Of a DNA stretch of 64,000 nucleotides, positions 29,167-38,159 are shown piece by piece (position 1 is the first letter of the stretch; the number at the start of each line of letters is the position of its first letter). The notes beneath the pieces were generated by a model. It was not told the DNA's origin, did no database searches, and saw only the letters and a list, made by a program, of their open reading frames with translations. Both the position numbers and the translations under genes were made by a program. Source of the stretch: Zhihengliuella alba. GTDB taxonomy: Bacteria > Actinomycetota > Actinomycetes > Actinomycetales > Micrococcaceae. Location: assembly GCF_039538765.1 (NCBI RefSeq), contig NZ_BAABCJ010000002.1, forward strand, positions 558,001 through 622,000, given 5' to 3'.

Positions 29167-29937
29167 GTGAATTCCCCGGAGAACCGCAAGCAGCCCGTCA
29201 GCGGCCGCGCCGTCGACGACCCCAGCTACTACCGCTCCGAGCCCGTGTCCTTCGTGCGCCGCGGATCGCGCCTCCAGGGCCGCCGGCTGGCCGCCTGGGA
29301 GAAGTACGCGGGCCAGTACCTCTACGAGGTCCCCCGCGACATCGCCGACACCTCCGTCAGTCGCCAGGCCGGCTTCGACCAGGAGGCCGTGTTCGGCCGG
29401 ACCGCGCCCCTGACCGTGGAGATCGGCTCGGGACTCGGTGAGGCGATCGTCACAGCGGCGGCCGCGCACCCCGAGCGCGACTACCTCGCGGTCGAGGTCT
29501 ACGCCCCTGGCCTGGCCCAGCTCATGCTGCGCGCCGGCAAGCAGGGGCTGACCAATGTGCGTGTCATCCAGGCGAACGCCCCGGAGGTCCTGGAGCACCT
29601 GCTCGCCCCGGGCAGCGTCGACGAGCTGTGGGTCTTCTTCCCGGACCCCTGGCACAAGTCTCGCCACCACAAGCGCCGCCTCGTCAAGGAGAGCTTCGCG
29701 GATCGCGCGCACCGGGCCCTGCGCCCCGGCGGTCTCTGGCGGCTCGCCACGGACTGGGAGGAGTACGCGCACCAGATGCGTGACGTCCTCGAGGCGGACA
29801 CCCGCTTCGAGAACCTGCACGACGGCGAGGCCGGCGGCTGGGCGCCGCGCTTCGAGGGCCGGGTGCAGACGAGCTTCGAGACCAAGGCGCTGGCGGCGGG
29901 CCGCTCGATCTTCGACCTGGCGTACAGGCGGCGCTGA
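29167..29937 (+). CDS. trmB: tRNA (guanine-N7)-methyltransferase
   Basis: A 256-residue SAM-dependent enzyme that makes m7G46 in tRNA. Motifs are VEIGSGLGEAIVTAAAAHPE (SAM binding), YLAVEVYAPGLAQLM, LWVFFPDPWHKSRHHKRRL (the PDPWxKxRHxKRR signature) and RLATDWEEYA. The frame is open from 29017, but the conserved part and the TACCCT box favour GTG 29167. The AGCS symporter gene follows at 32 bases with its own promoter box. Confidence 0.95.
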   Translation: MNSPENRKQPVSGRAVDDPSYYRSEPVSFVRRGSRLQGRRLAAWEKYAGQYLYEVPRDIADTSVSRQAGFDQEAVFGRTAPLTVEIGSGLGEAIVTAAAAHPERDYLAVEVYAPGLAQLMLRAGKQGLTNVRVIQANAPEVLEHLLAPGSVDELWVFFPDPWHKSRHHKRRLVKESFADRAHRALRPGGLWRLATDWEEYAHQMRDVLEADTRFENLHDGEAGGWAPRFEGRVQTSFETKALAAGRSIFDLAYRRR

Positions 29938-29956
29938 CGCTGCATGACCGGGCGGG

Positions 29957-29962
29957 TATATT
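29957..29962 (+). promoter_or_regulatory. Leaderless -10 box of the AGCS symporter gene
   Basis: TATATT, 7 bases, then ATG 29970, with no ribosome site in between. Confidence 0.55.
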
Positions 29963-29969
29963 CGCTCGC

Positions 29970-31445
29970 ATGCAACTCTTCCACAACGAGGCCATCGAGG
30001 CCTGGCTCGGCGAATCCGGCGGCTGGCTCTGGACCTGGATCATCCTGCCGGTCGTCGCGATCGTCGGCCTCTACTTCACCATCCGCACCGGAGCCGTCCA
30101 GGCACGCATGCTGCCGAACATGCTCCGCACGCTCACCGACAAGGCGCTGGTGGGCCGGGACGGCAAGCCGAAGTCCATCTCCTCCTTCCAGGCCTTCACC
30201 GTCTCCGCGGCCTCGCGCGTGGGCGTCGGCAACGTGGCCGGCGTCGCCACGGCGATCGCCATCGGCGGTCCCGGCGCCGTCTTCTGGATGTGGATCATGG
30301 CGTTCATCGGCGGCGCCTCGAGCTTCGTGGAGTCCACCCTCGGCCAGCTCTACAAGGAGAAGTCGAGCGACGGCTACATCGGCGGCCCCGCCTACTACAT
30401 GCAGAAGGGGCTCAAGGCCCGCTGGCTCGGCATCGTCTTCGCCGTCATCCTGGTGATCTGCTTCCCGATCGCGTTCTCCTCCCTCCAGGCCAACACGATC
30501 GCCCAGGCCATCTCCGGGGCCGCGGGCAACAGCGATCCGACGCTCATGGTGACGATCGCCGTCGCGCTGGCCGTGCTGACGGCGCTCGTGGTGTTCGGCG
30601 GGATCCGCCGCATCGCCCAGGTCAGCCAGTCCCTGGTGCCGGCGATGGCGGTGCTCTACATCCTGGTCGGGCTCCTCGTCGTGGTCGTGAACATCTCGGA
30701 GCTGCCCCGGGTCCTCGGCTCGATCTTCACCGAGGCGTTCAACTTCCAGTCCGCCGTCGGCGGCGGTCTCGGCGCGGTCATCATGCAGGGCGTCAAGCGC
30801 GGCATGTTCTCCAACGAGGCCGGCCTGGGCTCCGCGCCGAACGTCGGCGCGACGGCGGCCGTGTCCCACCCCGTGAAGCAGGGCCTGGTGCAGACGCTCG
30901 GCGTCTACTTCGACACCTTCGTGGTCTGCTCGGTGACGGCGTTCATCATCCTGGTCTCCGTCCCGGATCCGCTCGGAGAGACGCAGGGCATCGAGCTGAC
31001 CCAGGGCGCGCTGGCCGACTCGCTCGGAGCCTGGTCCGCCGTCCTGCTGGCGGTCATCATCCTGCTGCTGGCCTTCAGCTCGATCATCGGCAACTACTAC
31101 TACGGCGAGGCGAACATCGCATTCATGACCCGCAGCAAGGCCGTCATGACGGCCTACCGCACGCTCGCCACCACCGCCGTCCTGATCGGCGCGCTGGCCA
31201 GCGTGAACGTGGTGTGGAGCTTCGCGGACGGGATCATGGGACTGATGGCCCTGACGAACCTGGTCTCGATCTTCCTCCTGGGCGGGATCGCCCTGAAGCT
31301 GCTCAAGCACTACAGCGCCCAGCGCGCGCTCGGCCAGGATCCCGTCTTCCTGGCCACGGACATGCCCGAGCTCAGCGGCATCACCGCGTGGACACCGGAG
31401 GACGTCGAGTCGTTCGAGCCCGCGCACGCCAAGCACGCGAAGTAG
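29970..31445 (+). CDS. Alanine/glycine:cation symporter (AGCS family)
   Basis: A 491-residue membrane transporter with about 11 helices that takes up small neutral amino acids with sodium or protons. Family blocks are SSFQAFTVSAASRVGVGNVAG near residue 70, FWMWIMAFIGGASSFVESTLGQ, and GMFSNEAGLGSAPNVGATAA near 280. Substrate could be alanine or glycine; the sequence does not decide. It ends before a strong hairpin shared with the convergent hydrolase gene. Confidence 0.93.
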   Translation: MQLFHNEAIEAWLGESGGWLWTWIILPVVAIVGLYFTIRTGAVQARMLPNMLRTLTDKALVGRDGKPKSISSFQAFTVSAASRVGVGNVAGVATAIAIGGPGAVFWMWIMAFIGGASSFVESTLGQLYKEKSSDGYIGGPAYYMQKGLKARWLGIVFAVILVICFPIAFSSLQANTIAQAISGAAGNSDPTLMVTIAVALAVLTALVVFGGIRRIAQVSQSLVPAMAVLYILVGLLVVVVNISELPRVLGSIFTEAFNFQSAVGGGLGAVIMQGVKRGMFSNEAGLGSAPNVGATAAVSHPVKQGLVQTLGVYFDTFVVCSVTAFIILVSVPDPLGETQGIELTQGALADSLGAWSAVLLAVIILLLAFSSIIGNYYYGEANIAFMTRSKAVMTAYRTLATTAVLIGALASVNVVWSFADGIMGLMALTNLVSIFLLGGIALKLLKHYSAQRALGQDPVFLATDMPELSGITAWTPEDVESFEPAHAKHAK

Positions 31446-31489
31446 CGGGCCACCCGCTCCCGCCCGCGCCCCGCGGGCCGAGACACGAT

Positions 31490-31528
31490 GCCGGCGGCCG
31501 GCTCCCGATCAGGGGGCCGGCCGCCGGC
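31490..31528. terminator. Bidirectional terminator hairpin
   Basis: Arms of 17 bases (31490-31506 and 31512-31528, GCCGGCGGCCGG pairing with CCGGCCGCCGGC) with a 5-base loop lie between two convergent genes. Confidence 0.72.
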
Positions 31529-31559
31529 AGGTCTGCAGGGTGCGGCCCCGGGGGTGGGC

Positions 31560-32573
31560 TCAGATCGGAGCGAGCCCCGTGGTCACGCGGGCGATGTTCC
31601 GCAGCGACGTGGTGCCGGGGTCGCGGTACCCGTAGACGCTCTGCAGGCTGCCCGGAACGAAGTGGGAGGAGTTGTGGCCGGTCACGGGGTGCAGCCCGAG
31701 CTCCGGGCGGGCCTCCACGCCGAGTTCGCGGCCCACGCGCGACCGGGCCCCGCTGAGCTGACCGAGCCAGCGGCCGGCCCGCGCGATGTAGTCGCTCCGG
31801 GCCACCGCGTCGAAGAGGCGCTCGTCGCGGATGCGCAGCGACTCCACACTGTCCCGGAACCTCGACGGCAGGCCGGGCGAGCCGGTGGAGACCACGGCGT
31901 CCACGAGCGGCTGTCCCGGCGGCATGACGCGGGCCAAGTGCTCGAGGGCCAGCACGGCGACGATCGAGCCGTAGGAGTGGCCCTCCAGTGCCAGGTGCGG
32001 GCGGTCGGGCCGGAAGCGCTGCAGCCGCAGGTAGTCCTCGACGAACCGCGGGACCCCCGCCTTGGCGTGGATCGCGGAGAGGGCCATGAGGTACCCGGGC
32101 GGGCGGTAGCCGAGCCAGGCGATGGACGCCGGGTTCGGTGCGCCGACCCGGCGCTGCTCCAGCAGCACCTGCCCGGCCTCGCGGACCGTCCCCCACATGG
32201 CCGTGTCGGGTGTGATCCCCACACCCTGCAGGTGCCACGTGATGTGGCTCGCCGTGTCCAGGTCGCCGAGCGCGATCGCGGCCAGCGGCCGCGGTCCGGT
32301 GAGGTCCAGGTACAGGAGCCTCCGCTCCGGGATCGCGCGGTCCATGGAACCGTGCCGGAGCGCGTGCCCGACGCCCTCGACGGCGCGGCGCTGCCGGTCC
32401 GCGAGGCCGCGCCGCACGGCCCAGAGCTCGTCGAACCGGCGGCGCGCCTCGGCCGTGTACTCCGCATAGTCCCGTGCCACCACAGGGGGATCGTACGCCG
32501 TGGGGGCCACAGGGTGGCTCGCCTCCGGATGGGCACGCCCGCCGCGGCCGGCCGCGCGGAGTCTCGATGCCAT
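31560..32573 (-). CDS. Alpha/beta hydrolase (DUF1023 type)
   Basis: A protein of about 337 residues with an alpha/beta hydrolase core of the actinobacterial DUF1023 type. The nucleophile elbow is LEGHSYGSIVA (Ser in GHSYG) near residue 195, and the likely catalytic His is in VTGHNSSHFVPGS near the C-terminus. LLYLDLTGPRPLAAIALGD earlier is also typical. No signal peptide is visible. The start at ATG 32573 is a guess, since the frame is open far upstream through the neighbouring lipoprotein gene. Substrate unknown. Confidence 0.8.
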   Translation of the reverse strand: MASRLRAAGRGGRAHPEASHPVAPTAYDPPVVARDYAEYTAEARRRFDELWAVRRGLADRQRRAVEGVGHALRHGSMDRAIPERRLLYLDLTGPRPLAAIALGDLDTASHITWHLQGVGITPDTAMWGTVREAGQVLLEQRRVGAPNPASIAWLGYRPPGYLMALSAIHAKAGVPRFVEDYLRLQRFRPDRPHLALEGHSYGSIVAVLALEHLARVMPPGQPLVDAVVSTGSPGLPSRFRDSVESLRIRDERLFDAVARSDYIARAGRWLGQLSGARSRVGRELGVEARPELGLHPVTGHNSSHFVPGSLQSVYGYRDPGTTSLRNIARVTTGLAPI

Positions 32574-32602
32574 ACGGTTCGTCCGCCCTTCGTCGTCCGG
32601 GG

Positions 32603-33418
32603 TCAGTTCTCGACGTCGATCACGAGCCGCGATCCGTCCTCGAGCATCTGCACCGAGAAGGGGCGCTTCTCGTCGAGCGAGACGTAGTAGCTGGACGCGC
32701 CCTCGAAGACGCTCGTCGTGACGGTCTCCAGGAGGATGTCCGAGTCGCCTGTCCACGCCTTGTCCAGGACTGCGTGGCCGTGCTCCTCCCCCGCCATGCC
32801 CGGACGCAGACCGGTGACGTGGACGGCGAGGTAGGCGGAGCCGGCCATCTCGATGGGGTGGCCGCTGCCGGGCTCCGTGGGCTCCTCGACGTACTCGACG
32901 CGGTACCCCGGCAGCGCCCCGTCGGTGTGGTCGAAGACGATCCGGTCGAACCCGTCGTGGCCGCCGACGCGGGCGTCCTCGAGCAGCAGTTCGTCCCCCT
33001 CGGCCGGAACGTCGAGGGCCTCCGGGAAGCCCTCGCTCTCCCGCGGGTCGGTGCCGAAATCGCCGTCGGCCGGCGTCGGGGCGTCGCCGCTCGCGGACGG
33101 GTCCGCGTCCGTTCCGCGGCTCTCCGGTGCGGTGGCGTCCGGCTCGGCCGTTCCTGTCCCCGACGCCGCGGGGGACGAGGCGTCCGGCGTGGCCGGGGTG
33201 CTCCCCTCGGTCGGCTCGGGCTCGGTGCCGCCGGGACTGCACGCGGCCACGGCCAGGGCCAGTGCGACGCCGAGGCCCACCGCCGGCAGCACGCGTCGCC
33301 GTCGTGCGTGGGACGGGGACGCAGGCCGGGACAGCCTCGAGGGAAGGGGCCCGCTCCGGGCCGCCTCGCGGCCTGCCGTCGGCTCCCCTGCGCGCGGTTC
33401 CGTGACTGGTGCTGCCAT
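32603..33418 (-). CDS. AMIN-like domain lipoprotein
   Basis: A 271-residue exported lipoprotein. A long N-terminal region with many Arg precedes a hydrophobic segment and lipobox (LALAVAACSPG, Cys near residue 60), followed by a Thr/Ser/Pro/Ala-rich linker of about 70 residues. The C-terminal domain shows GGHDGFDRIVFDHTDGALPGYRVEY and a DGSRLVIDVEN end, matching the AMIN-like domain of actinobacterial lipoproteins. Ribosome site GGGAGG precedes ATG 33418 at about 9 bases, and TAGGCT (33472-33477) is a possible -10. Confidence 0.82.
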   Translation of the reverse strand: MAAPVTEPRAGEPTAGREAARSGPLPSRLSRPASPSHARRRRVLPAVGLGVALALAVAACSPGGTEPEPTEGSTPATPDASSPAASGTGTAEPDATAPESRGTDADPSASGDAPTPADGDFGTDPRESEGFPEALDVPAEGDELLLEDARVGGHDGFDRIVFDHTDGALPGYRVEYVEEPTEPGSGHPIEMAGSAYLAVHVTGLRPGMAGEEHGHAVLDKAWTGDSDILLETVTTSVFEGASSYYVSLDEKRPFSVQMLEDGSRLVIDVEN

Positions 33419-33575
33419 GACCGTTCATCCTCCCGGGTCCGGCGCCGCCGGAACGGGGCGCCTGTCCTCCCAGCCTAGCGCCGCGCCGGGCCCTGGCGCG
33501 TGCGGTGCGGAGCCGCCCGCGACCGGCTGATCCACAGCTGACCAGCGACGCCTGACTCGCGGTGCCTGACCAGCA

Positions 33576-33603
33576 CGGCCCGACCAGAACGGCCCGACCA
33601 GAA
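33576..33603. repeat. 14-bp direct repeat, two copies
   Basis: CGGCCCGACCAGAA occurs twice in tandem in the 208-base gap downstream of hspR; degenerate CTGACCAG copies surround it. Nothing else is recognised in this gap apart from the lipoprotein promoter region. Confidence 0.7.
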
Positions 33604-33626
33604 CTGCCTGGCCGGCGCTGCCCCGA

Positions 33627-34079
33627 CTAGCGACCCAGTTGGCGGCCGGACTGGCGGCGGGGCTCCCAGACCACGAGCGCCTGACTGCGCGGACGGGGAC
33701 GCTCGCCGCGGGCCAGCGTCACCACGTCGCCCGCCGAGCCGGCGGCGAAGACCCGCGAGAGGTCGGACTGCAGGCGCCGCGTGGAGCGCTCGGCCTCCAG
33801 CTCCTCGGTCAGTTCGCTCACGCGCGACTGCAGCGCCTGCACCTGGTGCTCCAGCTCCATGATCCGCTTGATCCCCTCGAGCGAGACCCCGTCCTTGGAG
33901 AGGCGCTGCACCTCGCGCAGCAGCTCGACGTCGCGCGCACTGTACCGACGCTGCTTGCCACGCTGGCGCTGCGGCCTCACGATGCCCAGCCGGTCGTACT
34001 GCCGCAGCGTCTGCGGATGCATGTCGGCGAGCTGGGCCGCCACGGAGATCACGAACACCGGCGTCACATCGTCAGTCAT
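33627..34079 (-). CDS. hspR: Heat-shock repressor HspR (MerR family)
   Basis: A 150-residue MerR-type repressor of the dnaK and clpB genes that uses DnaK as corepressor. The N-terminal helix-turn-helix reads FVISVAAQLADMHPQTLRQYD, followed by RLGIVRPQRQRGKQRRYSARD and the HspR block LSKDGVSLEGIKRIMELE, then a coiled coil. It is the last gene of the dnaK operon, 9 bases after dnaJ, with AGGGGA as ribosome site. Three HAIR operators in the window are its predicted targets. Confidence 0.95.
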   Translation of the reverse strand: MTDDVTPVFVISVAAQLADMHPQTLRQYDRLGIVRPQRQRGKQRRYSARDVELLREVQRLSKDGVSLEGIKRIMELEHQVQALQSRVSELTEELEAERSTRRLQSDLSRVFAAGSAGDVVTLARGERPRPRSQALVVWEPRRQSGRQLGR

Positions 34080-34088
34080 GGCGGTCCC

Positions 34089-35078
34089 CTAGAGCGCGGC
34101 CTTCTCGGCCAGCCCCGCGCGGGGATCGGCGTCGGCCGTCGCCGCGGCGAACGCCTCGACGGCCTCCCGGGCCTCGCCGGACAGGTTCTGGGGCACCACG
34201 ACGTCGATCGTGACCAGCAGGTCCCCGGTCGCCTTCGCCGTCTTGACGCCGCGGCCCTTCACGCGCAGGGTCCGCCCGGAGCTCGACCCGGCCGGGACCT
34301 TGAGCCGGACGGTGTCGCCGGCGAGGGTGGGGACCTCGATCTCGCCGCCGAGGGCCGCCTCCGCGAAGGAGACGGGCACATGGACCCGGATGTCGTTGCC
34401 GTCGCGGGCGAAGAACCGGTGCGGCTTCACGTGGACCTTGACCATCAGGTCGCCGGGGCCGGCCTGCCCCGGCTGGCCCTTGCCGCGCACGCGGACGGTC
34501 TGGCCGTCCTTGATGCCGGCCGGGACGCGGACCTCGACGATCTCGCCCGACGGATCGCGCAGGCTGACCTTGGTGCCCTGGATGGAGGACCCGAACGAGA
34601 TGTTCGCGGTGGCCGTCCGGTCGGCGCCCTTGCGCGGCGGCTCCTGGAAGCCGCCGCCGAAGCCCCCGCCGCCGAACAGGTCGGCGAACTCGGGCGGGAC
34701 CTGCCCGCCGGCGGGCCCGTAGGACCGGCGACCACCGAAGCCGCCGGCCTGCGCGCCGCCGCCGAAGAGGTTGCTGAACACGTCGTCGAATCCCGGGCCG
34801 GCGCCGGGCCCTCCCGCGCCGCCGGCGCTGAAGCGCGCCCCGGAGCCCATGGCCCGGATCGCGTCGTACTGCTGGCGCTGCTCGGGATCGGAGAGGACCG
34901 TGTTGGCCTCGGTGACGTCCTTGAAGCGCTTCTCGGCGTCCGCGTCGCCCGGGTTCGTGTCCGGGTGGTACTTGCGGGCGAGCTTGCGGTACGCCTTCTT
35001 GATGTCCGCGTCCGACGCATCCTTGGAGACACCGAGGATCGCGTAGAAGTCCTTGTCGACCCAGTCCTGGCTTGCCAT
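34089..35078 (-). CDS. dnaJ: DnaJ-family co-chaperone lacking the zinc finger
   Basis: A 329-residue J-protein. The J domain (DFYAILGVSKDASDADIKKAY, with HPD in RKYHPDTNPG) is followed by a Gly/Phe-rich region (about 80-150) and the C-terminal substrate-binding domains. None of the four CxxCxGxG zinc-binding repeats is present, so it is a class B (CbpA/DnaJ2-like) protein although it sits in the dnaK operon. GAGGAGGAG precedes the ATG. It is separated from grpE by 181 bases holding a 9-bp GC hairpin. Confidence 0.92.
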   Translation of the reverse strand: MASQDWVDKDFYAILGVSKDASDADIKKAYRKLARKYHPDTNPGDADAEKRFKDVTEANTVLSDPEQRQQYDAIRAMGSGARFSAGGAGGPGAGPGFDDVFSNLFGGGAQAGGFGGRRSYGPAGGQVPPEFADLFGGGGFGGGFQEPPRKGADRTATANISFGSSIQGTKVSLRDPSGEIVEVRVPAGIKDGQTVRVRGKGQPGQAGPGDLMVKVHVKPHRFFARDGNDIRVHVPVSFAEAALGGEIEVPTLAGDTVRLKVPAGSSSGRTLRVKGRGVKTAKATGDLLVTIDVVVPQNLSGEAREAVEAFAAATADADPRAGLAEKAAL

Positions 35079-35227
35079 CCGGCGTCTCCTCCTCGTGTGT
35101 CGGTGAATGTTAGTGCGCCGCGTCGGCGGCGGGTCGGGCCCGCCCTGGCGAGCACCGCCGTCGTACCGGAGACCCCGGCCGCCTCGGGGAGGCGACGGGA
35201 CGATCCGGGACGACGGCGATGCACGCC

Positions 35228-35248
35228 CCCGGGCCCGCGGGGCCCGGG
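35228..35248 (-). promoter_or_regulatory. GC-rich hairpin between grpE and dnaJ
   Basis: CCCGGGCCC (35228-35236), loop GCG, GGGCCCGGG (35240-35248) forms a perfect 9-bp stem just after the grpE stop. It may act as a partial terminator or RNA processing site that sets lower dnaJ-hspR levels. A TAACAT box near dnaJ hints at a second promoter, which is weak. Confidence 0.45.
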
Positions 35249-35259
35249 AGGTGTTCCGG

Positions 35260-35991
35260 CTACTCGCCGGTCGAGACGATCACGCCTGCGGCGCGCAGGA
35301 CGCGCTCGCCCTTGCGGTAGCCGGTGCGGAGGACCTGGGCGACGTGGTCGGCCGGGACCTCCGGGTTCGGCTGCTGCATCAGCGCCTCGTGGACGTTCGG
35401 GTCGAACGCGACGCCGGCGTCGGCGATCGCCTCCAGCCCGTGGCCCTCGAGGATCGTGTTGAGCTTGCGGGCGACGGCCGCGAACGGCCCGTCCTCGAGG
35501 TCGCCGTGCTGGCGCGCGGCGTCCAGATCGTCGAGGACCGGCAGCAGGCTGGTGAGGACCGACTGCACGGCCAGCTCCCGGACCTGCTCGCGGTCGCGCT
35601 CGACCCGCTTGCGGTAGTTCACGTACTCCGCCTGCAGGCGGAGCAGATCGTTGCGCAGCTCGGCTTCGACGTCCGTCGCCGCCTCCGGCGCAGCGTCCTC
35701 GCCGGAGGCACCGTTGATGATGCGCTCCGCCTCGGCGAGGGCGTCGGCGGCATCAGCCTCCGCGCTGCCCGCTTCGGCGTCGGAGCCGCCCTCGGGGGCG
35801 CGGCCGTCCGGAGCCTGGCCCTCGGTGGAGCCGGCCTCCGCGGATCCGGCGTCCGCCGGGGCGGGGTCGGCCGACCCCTCCCCGGCAGCTTCCGTGCCGC
35901 GTGGCTGACCCGACTCCGGATCGATCTTCCGTTTGTCGTTGAAGCGCACCGGCTCCTCGCCGTGCTCTTCCTCGTGACCGTGATGCGGCAT
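35260..35991 (-). CDS. grpE: Nucleotide exchange factor GrpE
   Basis: A 243-residue GrpE. The N-terminal 100 residues are an Ala/Glu/Gly-rich, probably disordered extension starting MPHHGHEEEHGEEPVRFNDK. The conserved part has the long helix ELRNDLLRLQAEYVNYRKRV and the C-terminal beta domain with FDPNVHEALMQQPNPEVPADHV and GYRKGERVLRAAGVIVS. The start lies 14 bases after the dnaK stop. Confidence 0.95.
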   Translation of the reverse strand: MPHHGHEEEHGEEPVRFNDKRKIDPESGQPRGTEAAGEGSADPAPADAGSAEAGSTEGQAPDGRAPEGGSDAEAGSAEADAADALAEAERIINGASGEDAAPEAATDVEAELRNDLLRLQAEYVNYRKRVERDREQVRELAVQSVLTSLLPVLDDLDAARQHGDLEDGPFAAVARKLNTILEGHGLEAIADAGVAFDPNVHEALMQQPNPEVPADHVAQVLRTGYRKGERVLRAAGVIVSTGE

Positions 35992-36005
35992 GGAAGGAAC
36001 CGTCC

Positions 36006-37865
<1,860 letters not shown>

Positions 37866-37926
37866 GGTGCTCCTTCTTTCTGACGATGGGTCCGCTCGGT
37901 CCGGCCGCCGGTGTCCGGCACGCTGG

Positions 37927-37947
37927 CTTGAGCGTTCTGGACTCAAC
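37927..37947. promoter_or_regulatory. HspR operator HAIR 1 of dnaK
   Basis: CTTGAGC-N7-ACTCAAC matches the HAIR consensus at 12 of 14 positions and overlaps the -10 box and start point of the dnaK promoter. Confidence 0.85.
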
Positions 37948-37973
37948 TTTACTCACGCCGGGTCCGCTGTCAA
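37946..37973 (-). promoter_or_regulatory. dnaK operon promoter
   Basis: On the minus strand a perfect TTGACA (37968-37973) is followed by 16 bases and TAAAGT (37946-37951). The predicted start near 37939 gives a leader of about 75 bases. Confidence 0.7.
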
Positions 37974-37979
37974 TCCAGA

Positions 37980-38000
37980 GTTGAGCGGAGTTGACTCAAC
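37980..38000. promoter_or_regulatory. HspR operator HAIR 2 of dnaK
   Basis: GTTGAGC-N7-ACTCAAC matches the consensus at 11 of 14 positions and lies just upstream of the -35, so the two HAIR sites bracket the promoter. Confidence 0.78.
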
Positions 38001-38122
38001 TTTGGCGGGAACCATCGGCGGGGACGATGCGACGAGCTCATCCCAAGGCCCTGACTAGGCACTTTGTGGCGTGTGACGAGGGCCGCGCCGCCCTGTTCGC
38101 CGTCAGCGATGCCGCCCGGGGC

Positions 38123-38157
38123 CCCTCCGCCACTCGGACCGGTGGTCCGGCGGAGGG
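38123..38157 (-). terminator. Hairpin at the 3' end of the MMPL gene
   Basis: CCCTCCGCC (38123-38131) pairs with GGCGGAGGG (38149-38157), enclosing an inner GGACC/GGTCC stem, directly after the stop of the MMPL gene. Confidence 0.55.
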
Positions 38158-38159
38158 TC

